DNA of 64,000 nt from Bacteroidota bacterium (GTDB lineage: Bacteria; Bacteroidota; Bacteroidia; Bacteroidales; Prolixibacteraceae): the NCBI GenBank assembly GCA_030698405.1, contig JAUYMU010000043.1, forward strand, positions 43,341 to 107,340, given 5' to 3'. Shown piece by piece: positions 1 to 9,991 of the stretch. Made by a program: the position numbers and the translations under genes. Under the pieces are notes generated by a model that saw only the letters and a program-made list of their open reading frames with translations, did not search any database and was not told the DNA's origin. Position 1 is the first letter of the stretch; every line of letters starts with the position of its first letter.

Positions 1-45
1 GATATTCTCCAGGAATTTTTGAATGTCTTCAGGATTGTCTTGCAT
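1..45 (-). CDS. N-terminal 15 codons of an unidentified protein, cut by the window edge
   Basis: An ATG at 43-45 on the minus strand opens a frame that stays open to the window edge (MQDNPEDIQKFLENI...). The acidic, Gln/Asn-containing start is not diagnostic and I do not recognise it. It lies downstream of lpxA in the same direction but behind a terminator-like hairpin, so it is probably a separate transcription unit. Only the start is visible, so it could also be a chance frame. Confidence 0.4.
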   Translation of the reverse strand, partial: MQDNPEDIQKFLENI

Positions 46-193
46 ATTGCTAAGTGTTTTAGATGAATTTTAAAAGTTGGAGCGAAGCAGTTATTTAACC
101 TTGAAAAAGGAAGGTAAAAAAAACAAAATAAAGCAATTTGAAGAAATATCTGCTAAACAAAAGCAAATATAAATTTATCCCGTATTTTCCCAT

Positions 194-224
194 AAAAAAA
201 GCCCTGAATTTCTTCAGAGCTTCT
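194..224 (-). terminator. Rho-independent terminator after lpxA
   Basis: Read on the minus strand, AGCTCTGAA - GAAA - TTCAGGGCT forms a 9-bp stem (one G-T pair) with a GAAA loop, followed by a run of seven T. It starts about 25 bases past the lpxA stop and would end the lipid A operon. Confidence 0.75.
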
Positions 225-248
225 TACAAAAGTTATTTTCAGGAGAAA

Positions 249-1031
249 TTAATCGGGCATATATCCACGAATAATTCCACGTTTCGAATCTTTGATGAAT
301 AAAAGGATTTCATCTCTTTCAGTTGAGGCTGGCATTTCTGCTTCGATGATCTCAACAGCCTGAGAAATATTCAGCCCTTTTTGATAAATATAACGGTATA
401 TTTCCTGTATTTCCCTAATTTTTTCGTTGGTGATATTGCGGCGGCGAAGTCCGATAGAGTTGATCCCAACATACGAAAGCGGTTCGCGTCCAGCCTTGAT
501 AAACGGAGGAACATCTTTACGAACAAGTGAACCTCCTGCAATCATTACATGGGAGCCAACGTGTACGAACTGATGTACAGCTACCATTCCGGCAAGGATG
601 GCATAGTCGTCAACAATTACTTCACCTGCCAACTGGGTGTTGTTTACCAAAATTACATTGTTGCCAACAATACAGTCGTGGGCCACATGTACATAAGCCA
701 TCAGCAAACAATTGTTGCCAATAACGGTTTTCCCTTTTGCTGAAGTTCCGCGGTTGATGGTCACAAATTCGCGAATGGTTGTATTGTCGCCAATTTCTAC
801 GGTTGAATACTCGCCTCTGAATTTCAAATCCTGCGGCACTGCCCCGATAACCGCCCCGGGAAAAATCTGACAATTCTTACCAATGCGTACTCCAGGCAAA
901 ATGGTCACACTCGATCCGATTCGTGTTCCTTCACCAATAATCACATCTTTGTCGATGGTTACAAAAGGTTCAATAACTACGTTCTCAGCTAATTTTGCCT
1001 CTGGATGTACATAAGCCAATGGTTGTTTCAT
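249..1031 (-). CDS. lpxA: acyl-ACP--UDP-N-acetylglucosamine O-acyltransferase (LpxA)
   Basis: LpxA transfers a 3-hydroxyacyl chain from acyl carrier protein to UDP-GlcNAc, the first step of lipid A synthesis, in the cytoplasm. The 260-residue protein is full length for the family. It shows the hexapeptide repeats of a left-handed beta helix through roughly residues 10-190 and then an alpha-helical C-terminus. The VHVAHDC motif (residues 114-120) matches the catalytic loop; His118 is in the position of the catalytic histidine. The gene is last in the operon, 24 bases after lpxC/fabZ, which puts the first and second lipid A enzymes and the third (lpxD) under one promoter. Nothing unusual is seen. 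Confidence 0.97.
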   Translation of the reverse strand: MKQPLAYVHPEAKLAENVVIEPFVTIDKDVIIGEGTRIGSSVTILPGVRIGKNCQIFPGAVIGAVPQDLKFRGEYSTVEIGDNTTIREFVTINRGTSAKGKTVIGNNCLLMAYVHVAHDCIVGNNVILVNNTQLAGEVIVDDYAILAGMVAVHQFVHVGSHVMIAGGSLVRKDVPPFIKAGREPLSYVGINSIGLRRRNITNEKIREIQEIYRYIYQKGLNISQAVEIIEAEMPASTERDEILLFIKDSKRGIIRGYMPD

Positions 1032-1055
1032 TTGTTTTCTATTTTCTGTTTCTAA

Positions 1056-2444
1056 TTAATTTATCTTAACAATTTGTGCCATATAATCTCCTTCAGCTAC
1101 TACTGAATCGCCTACGTAGCAAACGCCGCGCATCTCAGCGATGCCCCTGCGAATCGGCGAGGTTAATGTAACTTTAAAAACCATTGTATCGCCCGGCACT
1201 ACTTTTTTCCTGAATTTCACATTGTCGATCTTCATGAAATAGGTCGAAAATTTTCCTTCCATCTGCCGTAGTACAAATATCCCGCCAGCCTGAGCCATTG
1301 CTTCAACAATCAGAACACCAGGCATTACAGGTTCTTCAGGAAAATGCCCCTGAAAAAATGGTTCGTTAACAGTTACATTTTTGACTCCAACGAGGTAATC
1401 CTTCTGAATATCAATTACTTTATCGACCATAAGGAAAGGAAACCGGTGCGGAAGCAATTCTTTAATCTTGTTTACATCCATCAGTACCGGCGAATTTGAA
1501 TCGTATTTCGGCGCTTTTTCTCTTGTATCTTCTTTGCGAATGGCTTTTGAAATAATTTTTGCAAATGAAGTATTCGCACGATGCCCCGGTTTAGTGGCAA
1601 TAATGCGTCCTTTTATCCTTTTTCCAGCCAGCGCCAGATCGCCAATTACGTCGAGCAGTTTATGACGGGCACATTCATTATCGTATTGCAAATCAATGTT
1701 ATTCAGTATTCCCTGCGATTTTACCTCAACACGTTTGTGATTGAAAAGGTCGGCAAGGCGGTCAAGCTCTTCCTGACTTACCGGCCGGTCAATAATCACA
1801 ATGGCGTTGTCAACATCGCCGCCTTTTACAAGATTGTTTTTCAGCAGGAACTCAAGTTCATGCAAAAAAACAAATGTTCGGCAGTTGGCAATTTCATTCT
1901 TGAAATCAGCCAATGAGTTCATTGAGGCAAACTGGTTGTTCAGCACCGTCGAGTCGAACGAAATCAATACATTTAGTGAATAATCATTGTCGGGAAGGGC
2001 GATAATTTCGGAACCGGTCTGCTCATTTTTATAGACGATCTTTTCGGTCACCACAAAATATTCGCGTTCGGCATCCTGATCCACGATCCCAACTTTTTCG
2101 ATTTCTTCGACGAAATGGCGGGCACTGCCGTCCATAATCGGAACTTCCTCATTGTCAATTTCAATGAGTACATTGTCGATATCCATTCCTGTTAAAGCTG
2201 CCAGGCTATGTTCAATGGTACTTATCCGGGCTCCCTGATCCTCAATGACCGTACCGCGTGAGGTGTCAACCACAAATTCGGCATTTGCACTGATAACAGG
2301 TTTATTTTCAAGGTCAACCCGTTGAAACTTGAATCCGTGGTTGATTGGAGCTGGTTTAAATGTCATGCTCACTATGCAGCTGGTATGTAATCCTTTGCCG
2401 CTTATCGAAAATTCTTTTGCTAAGGTCTTCTGTTTAACTGTCAT
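1056..2444 (-). CDS. lpxC/fabZ: bifunctional UDP-3-O-acyl-GlcNAc deacetylase / 3-hydroxyacyl-ACP dehydratase (LpxC-FabZ fusion)
   Basis: The N-terminal part (about residues 1-300) is LpxC, the zinc deacetylase that commits substrate to lipid A. Its zinc ligands are visible: His79 in TIEHSLAAL, His261 and Asp265 in HKLLDVIGD; His288 in KPGHRA is the likely acid. The C-terminal part (about 320-462) is FabZ, which dehydrates 3-hydroxyacyl-ACP; His367 (FFQGHFP) and Glu381 (IVEAMAQ) are the catalytic pair. The fusion is typical of Bacteroidota and joins two enzymes that compete for the same hydroxyacyl-ACP pool. I choose the ATG at 2444 over the GTG one codon upstream. It begins 11 bases after the lpxD stop, so the genes are cotranscribed. 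Confidence 0.96.
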   Translation of the reverse strand: MTVKQKTLAKEFSISGKGLHTSCIVSMTFKPAPINHGFKFQRVDLENKPVISANAEFVVDTSRGTVIEDQGARISTIEHSLAALTGMDIDNVLIEIDNEEVPIMDGSARHFVEEIEKVGIVDQDAEREYFVVTEKIVYKNEQTGSEIIALPDNDYSLNVLISFDSTVLNNQFASMNSLADFKNEIANCRTFVFLHELEFLLKNNLVKGGDVDNAIVIIDRPVSQEELDRLADLFNHKRVEVKSQGILNNIDLQYDNECARHKLLDVIGDLALAGKRIKGRIIATKPGHRANTSFAKIISKAIRKEDTREKAPKYDSNSPVLMDVNKIKELLPHRFPFLMVDKVIDIQKDYLVGVKNVTVNEPFFQGHFPEEPVMPGVLIVEAMAQAGGIFVLRQMEGKFSTYFMKIDNVKFRKKVVPGDTMVFKVTLTSPIRRGIAEMRGVCYVGDSVVAEGDYMAQIVKIN

Positions 2445-2455
2445 CACTTATTTAA

Positions 2456-3499
2456 TTATTCTTCCAGCTTTGTTTTAATTTGAGCCACTTGTTTCTTCAA
2501 TTCTATCACTTCGTCGCGAAGTTGCGGCAAATTGCGATACACAATGGTCACTTTAGCGGCCTGGGCAATATCCATTGCCGGAGCCAGAAGAACGGTTTTG
2601 TTTGATTGAATATTCTTTGTAACACCTGTCATAGCGCCAAGGTTTACATGGTCGCCAACGGTAATGTGGCCAGCAACACCAACCTGTCCGCCAAAGCGGC
2701 AGTTTTTACCTATTTTAACCGATCCTGCAATGCCTGTCAGCGCTGCCATTACGGTGTTTTCTCCAACTTCAACATTGTGGGCAATCTGCACCAGGTTGTC
2801 AATTTTTGTTCCTTTCCTGATAATGGTTGAACCCATCGTAGCACAATCGACGGTCGTATTGGCACCAATTTCTACCAAATCCTCTAAAATAACATTTCCA
2901 ACCTGTGGAATTTTCTGGTAAGTACCATCCTCATTTGGAGCGAACCCAAATCCATCAGCGCCAATAACGGCTCCGGAATGAATAATGCATGCTGCCCCAA
3001 TTTTTGTGTCTTCGTATATTTTCACTCCTGAAAACAGGATGCTGTCGTCGCCAATGATGGAATTGTCGCCAACATAAACATGCGGATATATTCTTACGTG
3101 ATTCCCTATCCTGACATTTTTACCGATATAGGCAAAAGCGCCCAGATAAATGTCATTTCCCACAGTGGCAGTCGAATCAACAAATGAAGGATTTTCTATT
3201 CCTGATTTATTTCCCTTGGCTTGCTGGTAAAGTTCGAGCAGCGATGCAAAACCTTTGTATGCGTCGGGGACCCTAATTAAAGTAGTCTTAACTTTGCCCT
3301 CCAGCTCCAGATTCTGGTTGACAATCACGATGGATGCATCGGTTTCGTATAAGTATTTATTGTATTTCGGGTTGGAGAGAAATGCCAATGTTCCGGGTTT
3401 TCCTTCTTCGATTTTGGAGACGCTTGTCACAGTAACATTCGCATCGCCCTCAACCGTACCACCCAGAAAATCAGCAATAATTTGAGCTTTGAATTCCAT
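2456..3499 (-). CDS. lpxD: UDP-3-O-(3-hydroxyacyl)glucosamine N-acyltransferase (LpxD)
   Basis: LpxD adds the N-linked 3-hydroxyacyl chain in the third step of lipid A synthesis. With the ATG at 3499 (protein beginning MEFKAQ) it has 347 residues, normal for the family: an N-terminal uridine-binding domain (about 1-100), a left-handed beta helix of hexapeptide repeats (about 100-300), and a C-terminal helix rich in Lys/Glu. The catalytic histidine is in the segment IAHNVEVGE. The open frame extends upstream to 3622, but that extension lies inside the preceding HD-domain gene and has no family similarity, so I reject it. The gap to the HD gene is 37 bases and to lpxC/fabZ 11 bases. Confidence 0.96.
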   Translation of the reverse strand: MEFKAQIIADFLGGTVEGDANVTVTSVSKIEEGKPGTLAFLSNPKYNKYLYETDASIVIVNQNLELEGKVKTTLIRVPDAYKGFASLLELYQQAKGNKSGIENPSFVDSTATVGNDIYLGAFAYIGKNVRIGNHVRIYPHVYVGDNSIIGDDSILFSGVKIYEDTKIGAACIIHSGAVIGADGFGFAPNEDGTYQKIPQVGNVILEDLVEIGANTTVDCATMGSTIIRKGTKIDNLVQIAHNVEVGENTVMAALTGIAGSVKIGKNCRFGGQVGVAGHITVGDHVNLGAMTGVTKNIQSNKTVLLAPAMDIAQAAKVTIVYRNLPQLRDEVIELKKQVAQIKTKLEE

Positions 3500-3536
3500 A
3501 TTTCGTTTCTTAATGCCCGGCAAAAATATATTTAAA

Positions 3537-4790
3537 TTACTTAATGTCCAATTCTTTCGGATAACAGATAAAATATTTCCTGACAGTTTCAGAAAATACA
3601 GAGAGGTCAATGTCAGAAGCATCAGATAAATCGCTTACCTTATTGTTCTTGAATATAACATTGATTTTATCGCTGGAAACCTTGTTGTAGGCACTGTTTG
3701 AAATGGTATCAATAATCAGGAAATAATGAAGTTGATCGTCGCCCACGTTGAAATGATGACATATTTTTTCCTTCAGGAGACTTATTTTTTGTTCGGAAAA
3801 TGGCTTTTTACTAATCTTAATTTTGTACAATCGCCGGTTGATGATACATTTTGAAAGGTAGGATAAAATCGGATCCTTATTATCCTGCCATTCTTTTACT
3901 GAAGAAATAATATCGTTGTCGTCGAGACCGGCAAAAAGATCGAGGGCAGGCCTGCCTTCAATAATACGGTTATGCGTAAAATCTTCCAGCGTAATATGTT
4001 GGTAAAGAAATAATTTCAGCACCGAAGGAGCAAATATATCGGCTCCCTGCAATGCCAGTTCCCGTGCACGTGCCAGTACATTTATAAGAAGGTATTCGGC
4101 CGACAAAACTGTTTTGTGCAAATATACCTGCCAGTACATCAACCTGCGGGCAATCAGAAAATTCTCAACCGAATAAATACCTTTATACTCAACCACCAAC
4201 TCATCATTCTTTACATTCAGCATTTTAATAATGCGCTCCGAACTGACAATTCCTTCGGATACTCCTGAAAAAAAGCTGTCGCGGCTCAGATAATCAAGCC
4301 GGTCCATGTCGAGTTGACTGGAAACCAGCTGATGCAGAAAATGTTTGTGGTACTGATTTGTAAAAATGCGGATGGCAAGATCCAGTTTACCTTTAAACTG
4401 CCGGTTCAGTTCTTCCATCAGAAGCAACGAAATCCGCTCGTGGGGCACACCTTGAACCAATGTAGTTTCAAGTGCATGTGAAAATGGTCCGTGCCCGATA
4501 TCGTGCAGCAAAATAGCGATTGTAACACCATCGGCTTCTTCATCCGTAATTTCCTGCCCTTTCAGTCGCAATATCCCTATGGCCGACCGCATCAGATGAA
4601 CAGCACCCAAAGCATGTTCGAAACGGGTATGATTGGCTCCCGGATAAACCATACATGACAGTCCAAGTTGCTTAATCCGACGTAATCGCTGAAAATACGG
4701 ATGCTCCATTAAGTCAAATATAAGTTCGGAGCGGATGTTAATGAACCCGAATACAGGGTCGTTGATAATTTTTTTCTTGTTCGTTTTCAA
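3537..4790 (-). CDS. HD-superfamily phosphohydrolase, dNTPase-like (COG1078 type)
   Basis: A 417-residue cytoplasmic metal-dependent phosphohydrolase of the HD superfamily. The metal site is clear: NHTRFEHALGA (residues 53-63) supplies His59, and LLHDIGHGPFSHALE supplies the His96-Asp97 pair and His100. The family resembles dNTP triphosphohydrolases, but the substrate cannot be read from the sequence. It is the first gene of the lipid A operon, ahead of lpxD. A link to lipid A metabolism is not known to me; shared promoter use is the simplest explanation. No signal peptide or membrane segment is seen. Confidence 0.85.
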   Translation of the reverse strand: MKTNKKKIINDPVFGFINIRSELIFDLMEHPYFQRLRRIKQLGLSCMVYPGANHTRFEHALGAVHLMRSAIGILRLKGQEITDEEADGVTIAILLHDIGHGPFSHALETTLVQGVPHERISLLLMEELNRQFKGKLDLAIRIFTNQYHKHFLHQLVSSQLDMDRLDYLSRDSFFSGVSEGIVSSERIIKMLNVKNDELVVEYKGIYSVENFLIARRLMYWQVYLHKTVLSAEYLLINVLARARELALQGADIFAPSVLKLFLYQHITLEDFTHNRIIEGRPALDLFAGLDDNDIISSVKEWQDNKDPILSYLSKCIINRRLYKIKISKKPFSEQKISLLKEKICHHFNVGDDQLHYFLIIDTISNSAYNKVSSDKINVIFKNNKVSDLSDASDIDLSVFSETVRKYFICYPKELDIK

Positions 4791-4824
4791 ATTGTTAATT
4801 GTCTGTTTGTTAGGACAAAGTCTG

Positions 4825-4832
4825 CAAAAATA
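4825..4832 (-). promoter_or_regulatory. putative -7 box of the lipid A operon
   Basis: CAAAAATA on the plus strand reads TATTTTTG on the minus strand, matching the Bacteroidetes -7 consensus TAnnTTTG, 35 bases ahead of the HD gene. No TTG is found at the expected -33 distance, so support is partial. Confidence 0.4.
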
Positions 4833-4917
4833 GAAAAGTTTTTTGTTTTATTCGGCCATTTTTAATGTTCCTGATTATGAAATTGATACGAATACAAGAA
4901 ACCTTAATAGATTGGTT

Positions 4918-4947
4918 TTGACAATTTAATTAAAATTACTATTTTTG
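4918..4947 (+). promoter_or_regulatory. promoter of rimP-nusA-infB
   Basis: TTG at 4918-4920, a 19-bp spacer, and TATTTTTG at 4940-4947 match the -33/-7 promoter consensus of Bacteroidota. Transcription would start near 4953, giving a leader of roughly 57 bases before the rimP ATG. Confidence 0.75.
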
Positions 4948-4973
4948 TGCCGACAATTTGGGAAAACCAGTGT

Positions 4974-4994
4974 TAGGGGATCATGAGTCCCCTA
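4974..4994 (+). promoter_or_regulatory. hairpin in the rimP leader
   Basis: TAGGGGA (4974-4980) and TCCCCTA (4988-4994) form a 7-bp stem with the 7-base loop TCATGAG, followed by ATTTTATT. It lies between the promoter and the rimP ATG at 5010. An ATG in frame with rimP (4983) sits inside the loop. It could act as an attenuator or affect translation start; no evidence beyond the fold. Confidence 0.45.
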
Positions 4995-5009
4995 TTTTAT
5001 TACAAAAAT

Positions 5010-5471
5010 ATGATCGACAAAGTAAAAATAGCAGAACTTGTAAATGAAAAGCTTGCAGATGACCAGTTTCTGGTTGATGTAACAATATCAACAAGCAATG
5101 AGATTCATATCATGGTTGATAGTGACACTGGCATTTCAATCAACCAAATAGTTGAAATAAGCAGACATGTTGAAAGCAATCTTGACAGGGAAGCAGAAGA
5201 TTTTGAATTATCTGTTTTTTCTGCCGGTTTAACCGAACCTTTCAGACTGGTACGTCAGTATAAGAAAAATGTGGACAAAGAAATTGAAGTGTTGCTGACA
5301 AACGGACAAAAACTGAATGGACTTCTGATTGGGGTTGAAGAACAGGCAATTGATCTGGAAGTAACAACCAATGAAAAGATAGAAGGATCGAAGAAGAAGG
5401 AACTCGTTACCAAAGTTCATCATTTGGAATATTCTGAAATAAAAGAAGCAAAAAAAGTATTTAAATTTTAA
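5010..5471 (+). CDS. rimP: ribosome maturation factor RimP
   Basis: RimP helps assemble the 30S ribosomal subunit. The 153-residue protein shows the two-domain layout of the family: an N-terminal alpha/beta domain with the segment VDSDTGISINQIVEISR (about residues 36-52) and a C-terminal SH3-like domain that starts around GQKLNGLLIG. I place the start at the ATG at 5010 (MIDKVKIAEL). The in-frame ATG at 4983 would add nine residues and lies in a leader hairpin. It heads the conserved rimP-nusA-infB operon and is followed after 12 bases by nusA. Confidence 0.93.
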   Translation: MIDKVKIAELVNEKLADDQFLVDVTISTSNEIHIMVDSDTGISINQIVEISRHVESNLDREAEDFELSVFSAGLTEPFRLVRQYKKNVDKEIEVLLTNGQKLNGLLIGVEEQAIDLEVTTNEKIEGSKKKELVTKVHHLEYSEIKEAKKVFKF

Positions 5472-5483
5472 AATTGGGACGAG

Positions 5484-6719
5484 ATGGAGACTCTTAATCT
5501 TATCGACACCTTTGCCGAATTCAAGGAACTGAAAAACATCGACCGCGCCACAATGATGAGCGTGCTTGAAGATGTTTTTAAAAATGTTCTGGAAAAAACA
5601 TACGGCACAGATGAAAACTTCGATGTGATTATTAACATCGATAAAGGTGACTTTGAGATTTGGCGCAACCGGGAAATCGTAGCTGACGAGGATTTTGAAG
5701 ATCCAAACAGGCAGATTACCCTGAAAGAAGCCAAAAAAATTGATGCAGATTATGAAGTTGGAGAAGAAGTAACCGATGAGGTGAAACTTGCCCACTTTGG
5801 CCGCAGGGCTATTTTAAATTTGCGTCAAAATCTTGCCAGTCGCATAATGGAACTTGAAAAAGACCAGATCTTTTCCAAATACAAAAGCAAAATCGGCGAT
5901 ATTGTTACCGGCGAAGTTTATCAGGTTTGGAAAAAAGAAATTCTTGTTCTGGATGATGAAGGAAACGAATTAATCCTTCCGAGGACCGAACAGATTCCTT
6001 CAGATTATTTCAGAAAAGGTGATAACCTTCGGGCAGTGGTATATAAAGTTGAATTGCGGAACAACAATCCGCTGATCATTCTTTCGCGTACCTCCACTGT
6101 TTTTCTTGAACGTTTGTTCGAACTTGAAGTTCCTGAAATTTTCGATGGTTTGATTACCATCAAAAAAATTGTCAGAATCCCGGGAGAAAGAGCTAAAGTA
6201 GCTGTTGAATCTTACGACGAAAGAATTGACCCTGTTGGGGCATGTGTTGGAATGAAAGGATCGCGTATTCATGGCATCGTCCGTGAATTGCGAAACGAAA
6301 ACATAGATGTTATTAATTATTCGGCCAACATGCAACTGTTTATTCAGCGTGCATTGAATCCGGCAAAAGTATCATCCATCAAATTGCACGAAGACACCAA
6401 AAGAGCCGACGTTTATCTGAAACCCGATGAGGTTTCGATGGCCATCGGTAAAGGTGGTTTAAACATACGGCTCGCAAGCCAGCTTACCGGTTACGAAATT
6501 GATGTTTACCGTGAAGTTGCGCAGGACGATGAAGACGTGAATCTGGAAGAATTTTCAGATGAAATTGAAAGCTGGGTAATTGACCAATTGAAATTGATTG
6601 GTTGCGATACCGCGAAAAACGTTTTGACCCTTACCCGGTCAGAACTGATCAAAAGAACCGATCTCGAAGAAGAAACAATCGATGAGGTTCTTAGAATCCT
6701 TAGAAATGAATTTGAATAA
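5484..6719 (+). CDS. nusA: transcription termination/antitermination factor NusA
   Basis: NusA binds RNA polymerase and nascent RNA and modulates pausing, termination and antitermination. The 411-residue protein has the N-terminal polymerase-binding domain (about 1-125), an S1 domain (about 130-200, GDIVTGEVYQVWKKEILV), and two KH domains (about 205-350) with GMKGSRIHGIVREL and AIGKGGLNIRLASQLTG. A short acidic C-terminal region (about 350-411) carries helix-hairpin-helix-like sequence. It is the middle gene of the operon: 12 bases separate it from both rimP and infB. Confidence 0.97.
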   Translation: METLNLIDTFAEFKELKNIDRATMMSVLEDVFKNVLEKTYGTDENFDVIINIDKGDFEIWRNREIVADEDFEDPNRQITLKEAKKIDADYEVGEEVTDEVKLAHFGRRAILNLRQNLASRIMELEKDQIFSKYKSKIGDIVTGEVYQVWKKEILVLDDEGNELILPRTEQIPSDYFRKGDNLRAVVYKVELRNNNPLIILSRTSTVFLERLFELEVPEIFDGLITIKKIVRIPGERAKVAVESYDERIDPVGACVGMKGSRIHGIVRELRNENIDVINYSANMQLFIQRALNPAKVSSIKLHEDTKRADVYLKPDEVSMAIGKGGLNIRLASQLTGYEIDVYREVAQDDEDVNLEEFSDEIESWVIDQLKLIGCDTAKNVLTLTRSELIKRTDLEEETIDEVLRILRNEFE

Positions 6720-6731
6720 ACTTGATAGTTT

Positions 6732-9700
6732 ATGGTTATAGGAAGTATTAAAAGACTAAGTAAAGTAGCGCGGGATTTCAACGTTGGTATTTCAACCATC
6801 GTTGAGTTTCTGCATAAGAAAGGATTTGCCATTGATACAAATCCGAACAACAAGATTACAGATGATGCATATCTTCTGCTTGAAAAAGAGTACAAAGGTG
6901 ATGTTAGCCTGAAAAAAGAGTCGGAAAAAATCAATCTGAAAATTCATCGGGGAGCAAAAGAATCTGTTTCGCTCGACGACATGAAGGATTCAGGACATCG
7001 TACTGTTGATGAGGATGATTTTGTTGATGACGAGGTTATCATCAAAGGTAATACTTCCAAAAAGATTGAACCATCTCACCATACCGAGTCAAAACCTGCA
7101 AAACACGAACACAAAGTAGCTGAAACCTATACTATCAGCAGACCTGAGATCGAACCACTAAAGGTGTTAGGCACAATAAACCTCGATCATTTAAAAACTC
7201 CGCACAAGAAAAAAGAAGAGCCGGTAATTCAAGTTGAAAAGCCTGCTGTTACTCACCAGAAACCAGCAGTTGAACCAAAACCTGTTGCCGAAACTCCTAA
7301 AAAAGTGGAGGAAGTAAAAGTTGAAAAACCTGTTGCTGAAGTTATTGAAGAAAAATCTACGGTTGCCCCAAAACATGAGGTCAAAGAAAAGAAACATCAT
7401 GAAGTTGCAAAACCTGAAATTGTAGAGGAAAAAGCCCAGATAATTTTCCAGGTTGATCATTCGGACAACGAAGTTATGACCACCAATGTACCAAAAGTAG
7501 AAGAGGTTAAGGTCGTAGGAAGAATTGATCTGAATTTGCTGAACCAAAAAACCAGGCCGGCGAAAAAAAGCAAAAGACAGAAGGAAGAAGAACGCAAAGA
7601 TCGCGACCGTGTCCGTCGGGATACGCAGCAACCTGCCGAAAAGGAAAATATTGTTTCGAAAGAAACCGGCGATACAGAAAGAACTTCTCCAACTGTAATA
7701 AAAGCCAAAGCTGAAAGACTTTCAGGACCAACAGTTGTTGGACGAATCGAACTTCCTTCCGATAAAAGACCTGTATTGTCAGAAGCTCAACAACAACAGG
7801 CACGCAATAAAAAGAAAAGAAAACGTATTTCAAAAGATATTCCCGGAACCCAGCAACGTGTAAATACGGTTGATAAACCGGTGGTTGCAGGTGAAAGGAG
7901 AAAACTTGTTGTTACCAAAAATATTGGTGGCACAGCCCCAGCTGGTGGCGGTGGTGGTGGCGACAGATCAAAACTAAAAAAACGTCCGCTCCTGAAAAAA
8001 GAAGTCAGCGAAGAGGATGTTCAAAAGCAAATTAAAGATACACTTGCCCGTCTTACAACAAAAGGCACCAAATCAAAAGGTTCAAAATACCGGAAAGACA
8101 AACGCCAGATGGTCAGCGACAAGGCAGCGGCGCAGCAGGAACGCGACACCGCCGATCATAACATATTGAAAGTGACCGAGTACGTTTCGGTTAACGAGCT
8201 TGCAACCATGATGGATGCTTCGGTTACCTCAGTAATTTCAACATGTATGAGCCTTGGTTTATTCGTTTCCATCAATCAACGCCTGGATGCCGAAACCATG
8301 GCCATTGTGGCCGATGAATTCGGGTTCAAGGTTGAATTTGTAAGCGCCGATATTCAGGTAGCCATCGAGGAGGAACCAGATACCCCAGAGCAATTGCTTC
8401 CAAGGGCGCCGGTTGTTACAGTGATGGGACACGTTGACCACGGTAAAACATCGTTGCTCGACCATATCCGAAGTGCAAACGTTATCGCAGGTGAAGCCGG
8501 GGGTATTACCCAGCACATTGGAGCATATCACGTAAAATTGAAAAACGGACGTGAAATAACTTTCCTGGATACTCCGGGGCACGAAGCTTTTACCGCGATG
8601 CGGGCAAGGGGTGCTCAGGTTACAGATATTGCCATTATTATTATAGCTGCTGACGATGCCATCATGCCTCAGTCAATCGAAGCAATTAACCATGCAGCCG
8701 CAGCAGGCGTACCAATAGTATTTGCAATCAATAAAATTGATAAACCGGGAGCAAATCCCGAAAAGATAAAAGAACAACTGGCTGGTATGAACTACCTGGT
8801 TGAAGATTGGGGTGGCAAATACCAGAGCCAGGAAATTTCGGCCAAGTCTGGATTAAATGTTGACTTATTGCTCGAAAAAATATTGCTCGAAGCCGAAATG
8901 CTTGAGCTTAAAGGCAATCCGAATAAAAGAGCAACCGGTACTGTAATTGAATCAACACTCGATAAGGGTCGTGGATTTGTTTGTACTGTACTGGTTCAAA
9001 ACGGAACTTTGCGTGTTGGCGATGTAATTTTGGCCGGTCAGTATTATGGCCACGTAAAAGCAATGTTTAATGAACGTAATCAGCGAATTGACAAAGTAGG
9101 TCCTGCAGAACCTGTAATTCTGCTTGGTTTGGACGGAGCGCCACAGGCCGGAGATAAGTTTAATTGTCTCGAAAATGAGCGTGATGCCCGCAACATCGCC
9201 AACAAACGTGAACAGTTGGCACGCGAACAAGGATTACGTACAACGAAACATATCACACTTGATGAAATCGGACGACGCATTGCCATCGGAAACTTCCAGG
9301 AATTGAACCTGATCGTGAAGGGTGACGTTGACGGATCAATCGAAGCGCTTTCTGATGCATTGATAAAACTGTCAACCGAAGAAATTCAGGTGAATGTGAT
9401 TCACAAGGCAGTTGGAGCAATTTCTGAATCTGATATCATGTTAGCAACGGCATCAAATGCAATTATTGTTGGATTCCAGGTAAGGCCATCGGTTAGTGCA
9501 CGGAAGATTGCAGAAAAAGAACAAATTGATATCCGTCTGTACTCAATTATCTACGATGCGATCAACGAAATAAAAGCAGCAATGGAAGGTATGCTTTCTC
9601 CTGAAATCAGGGAAGAAATTACCGGAACTGCTGAAGTGATGGAAGCCTTCGATATTACCAAGGTTGGTACCATTGCCGGTTGTATTGTTCGCGACGGAAG

Positions 9701-9908
9701 GATCTTCAGGAAAGATAAGATTCGCGTTATCCGCGATGGTATCGTAATCTATACAGGTACGCTCGGATCGCTCAAACGGTTCAAAGACGATGTTAAGGAA
9801 GTTAACAAGGGTTACGAATGTGGTTTAAACATTGACAATTACAACAATGTTTTAGCCGGTGACTTTATTGAAGCCTTTACTTTAACCGAAGTTGCAAAAA
9901 CACTTTGA
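6732..9908 (+). CDS. infB: translation initiation factor IF-2
   Basis: IF-2 is the GTPase that brings initiator tRNA to the 30S subunit. The 1058-residue protein starts with an IF2N-type winged-helix segment (about 1-55, [17 protein letters not shown]). A long charged, low-complexity linker follows (about 60-470, rich in Lys/Glu/Val/Pro with a run of six Gly near residue 405), then a second IF2N region. The G domain has G1 [11 protein letters not shown] near residue 563, then DTPGHE and NKIDKP. The C-terminal beta-barrel and fMet-tRNA-binding domains follow. The long linker is a usual feature in Bacteroidota. A terminator follows 31 bases after the stop. Confidence 0.97.
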   Translation: MVIGSIKRLSKVARDFNVGISTIVEFLHKKGFAIDTNPNNKITDDAYLLLEKEYKGDVSLKKESEKINLKIHRGAKESVSLDDMKDSGHRTVDEDDFVDDEVIIKGNTSKKIEPSHHTESKPAKHEHKVAETYTISRPEIEPLKVLGTINLDHLKTPHKKKEEPVIQVEKPAVTHQKPAVEPKPVAETPKKVEEVKVEKPVAEVIEEKSTVAPKHEVKEKKHHEVAKPEIVEEKAQIIFQVDHSDNEVMTTNVPKVEEVKVVGRIDLNLLNQKTRPAKKSKRQKEEERKDRDRVRRDTQQPAEKENIVSKETGDTERTSPTVIKAKAERLSGPTVVGRIELPSDKRPVLSEAQQQQARNKKKRKRISKDIPGTQQRVNTVDKPVVAGERRKLVVTKNIGGTAPAGGGGGGDRSKLKKRPLLKKEVSEEDVQKQIKDTLARLTTKGTKSKGSKYRKDKRQMVSDKAAAQQERDTADHNILKVTEYVSVNELATMMDASVTSVISTCMSLGLFVSINQRLDAETMAIVADEFGFKVEFVSADIQVAIEEEPDTPEQLLPRAPVVTVMGHVDHGKTSLLDHIRSANVIAGEAGGITQHIGAYHVKLKNGREITFLDTPGHEAFTAMRARGAQVTDIAIIIIAADDAIMPQSIEAINHAAAAGVPIVFAINKIDKPGANPEKIKEQLAGMNYLVEDWGGKYQSQEISAKSGLNVDLLLEKILLEAEMLELKGNPNKRATGTVIESTLDKGRGFVCTVLVQNGTLRVGDVILAGQYYGHVKAMFNERNQRIDKVGPAEPVILLGLDGAPQAGDKFNCLENERDARNIANKREQLAREQGLRTTKHITLDEIGRRIAIGNFQELNLIVKGDVDGSIEALSDALIKLSTEEIQVNVIHKAVGAISESDIMLATASNAIIVGFQVRPSVSARKIAEKEQIDIRLYSIIYDAINEIKAAMEGMLSPEIREEITGTAEVMEAFDITKVGTIAGCIVRDGRIFRKDKIRVIRDGIVIYTGTLGSLKRFKDDVKEVNKGYECGLNIDNYNNVLAGDFIEAFTLTEVAKTL

Positions 9909-9931
9909 TAGAACAATCAAAATTTCTCATA

Positions 9932-9966
9932 CAAAAAAACCTGCTTCATACGAAGCAGGTTTTTTT
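9932..9966. terminator. bidirectional terminator between infB and the M23 peptidase gene
   Basis: ACCTGCTTC (9939-9947) and GAAGCAGGT (9952-9960) form a perfect 9-bp stem with loop ATAC, preceded by seven A and followed by seven T. The two genes converge here, so it can terminate both. Confidence 0.9.
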
Positions 9967-9991
9967 ATGCAGTTGCATACAGTAGTTTTTT

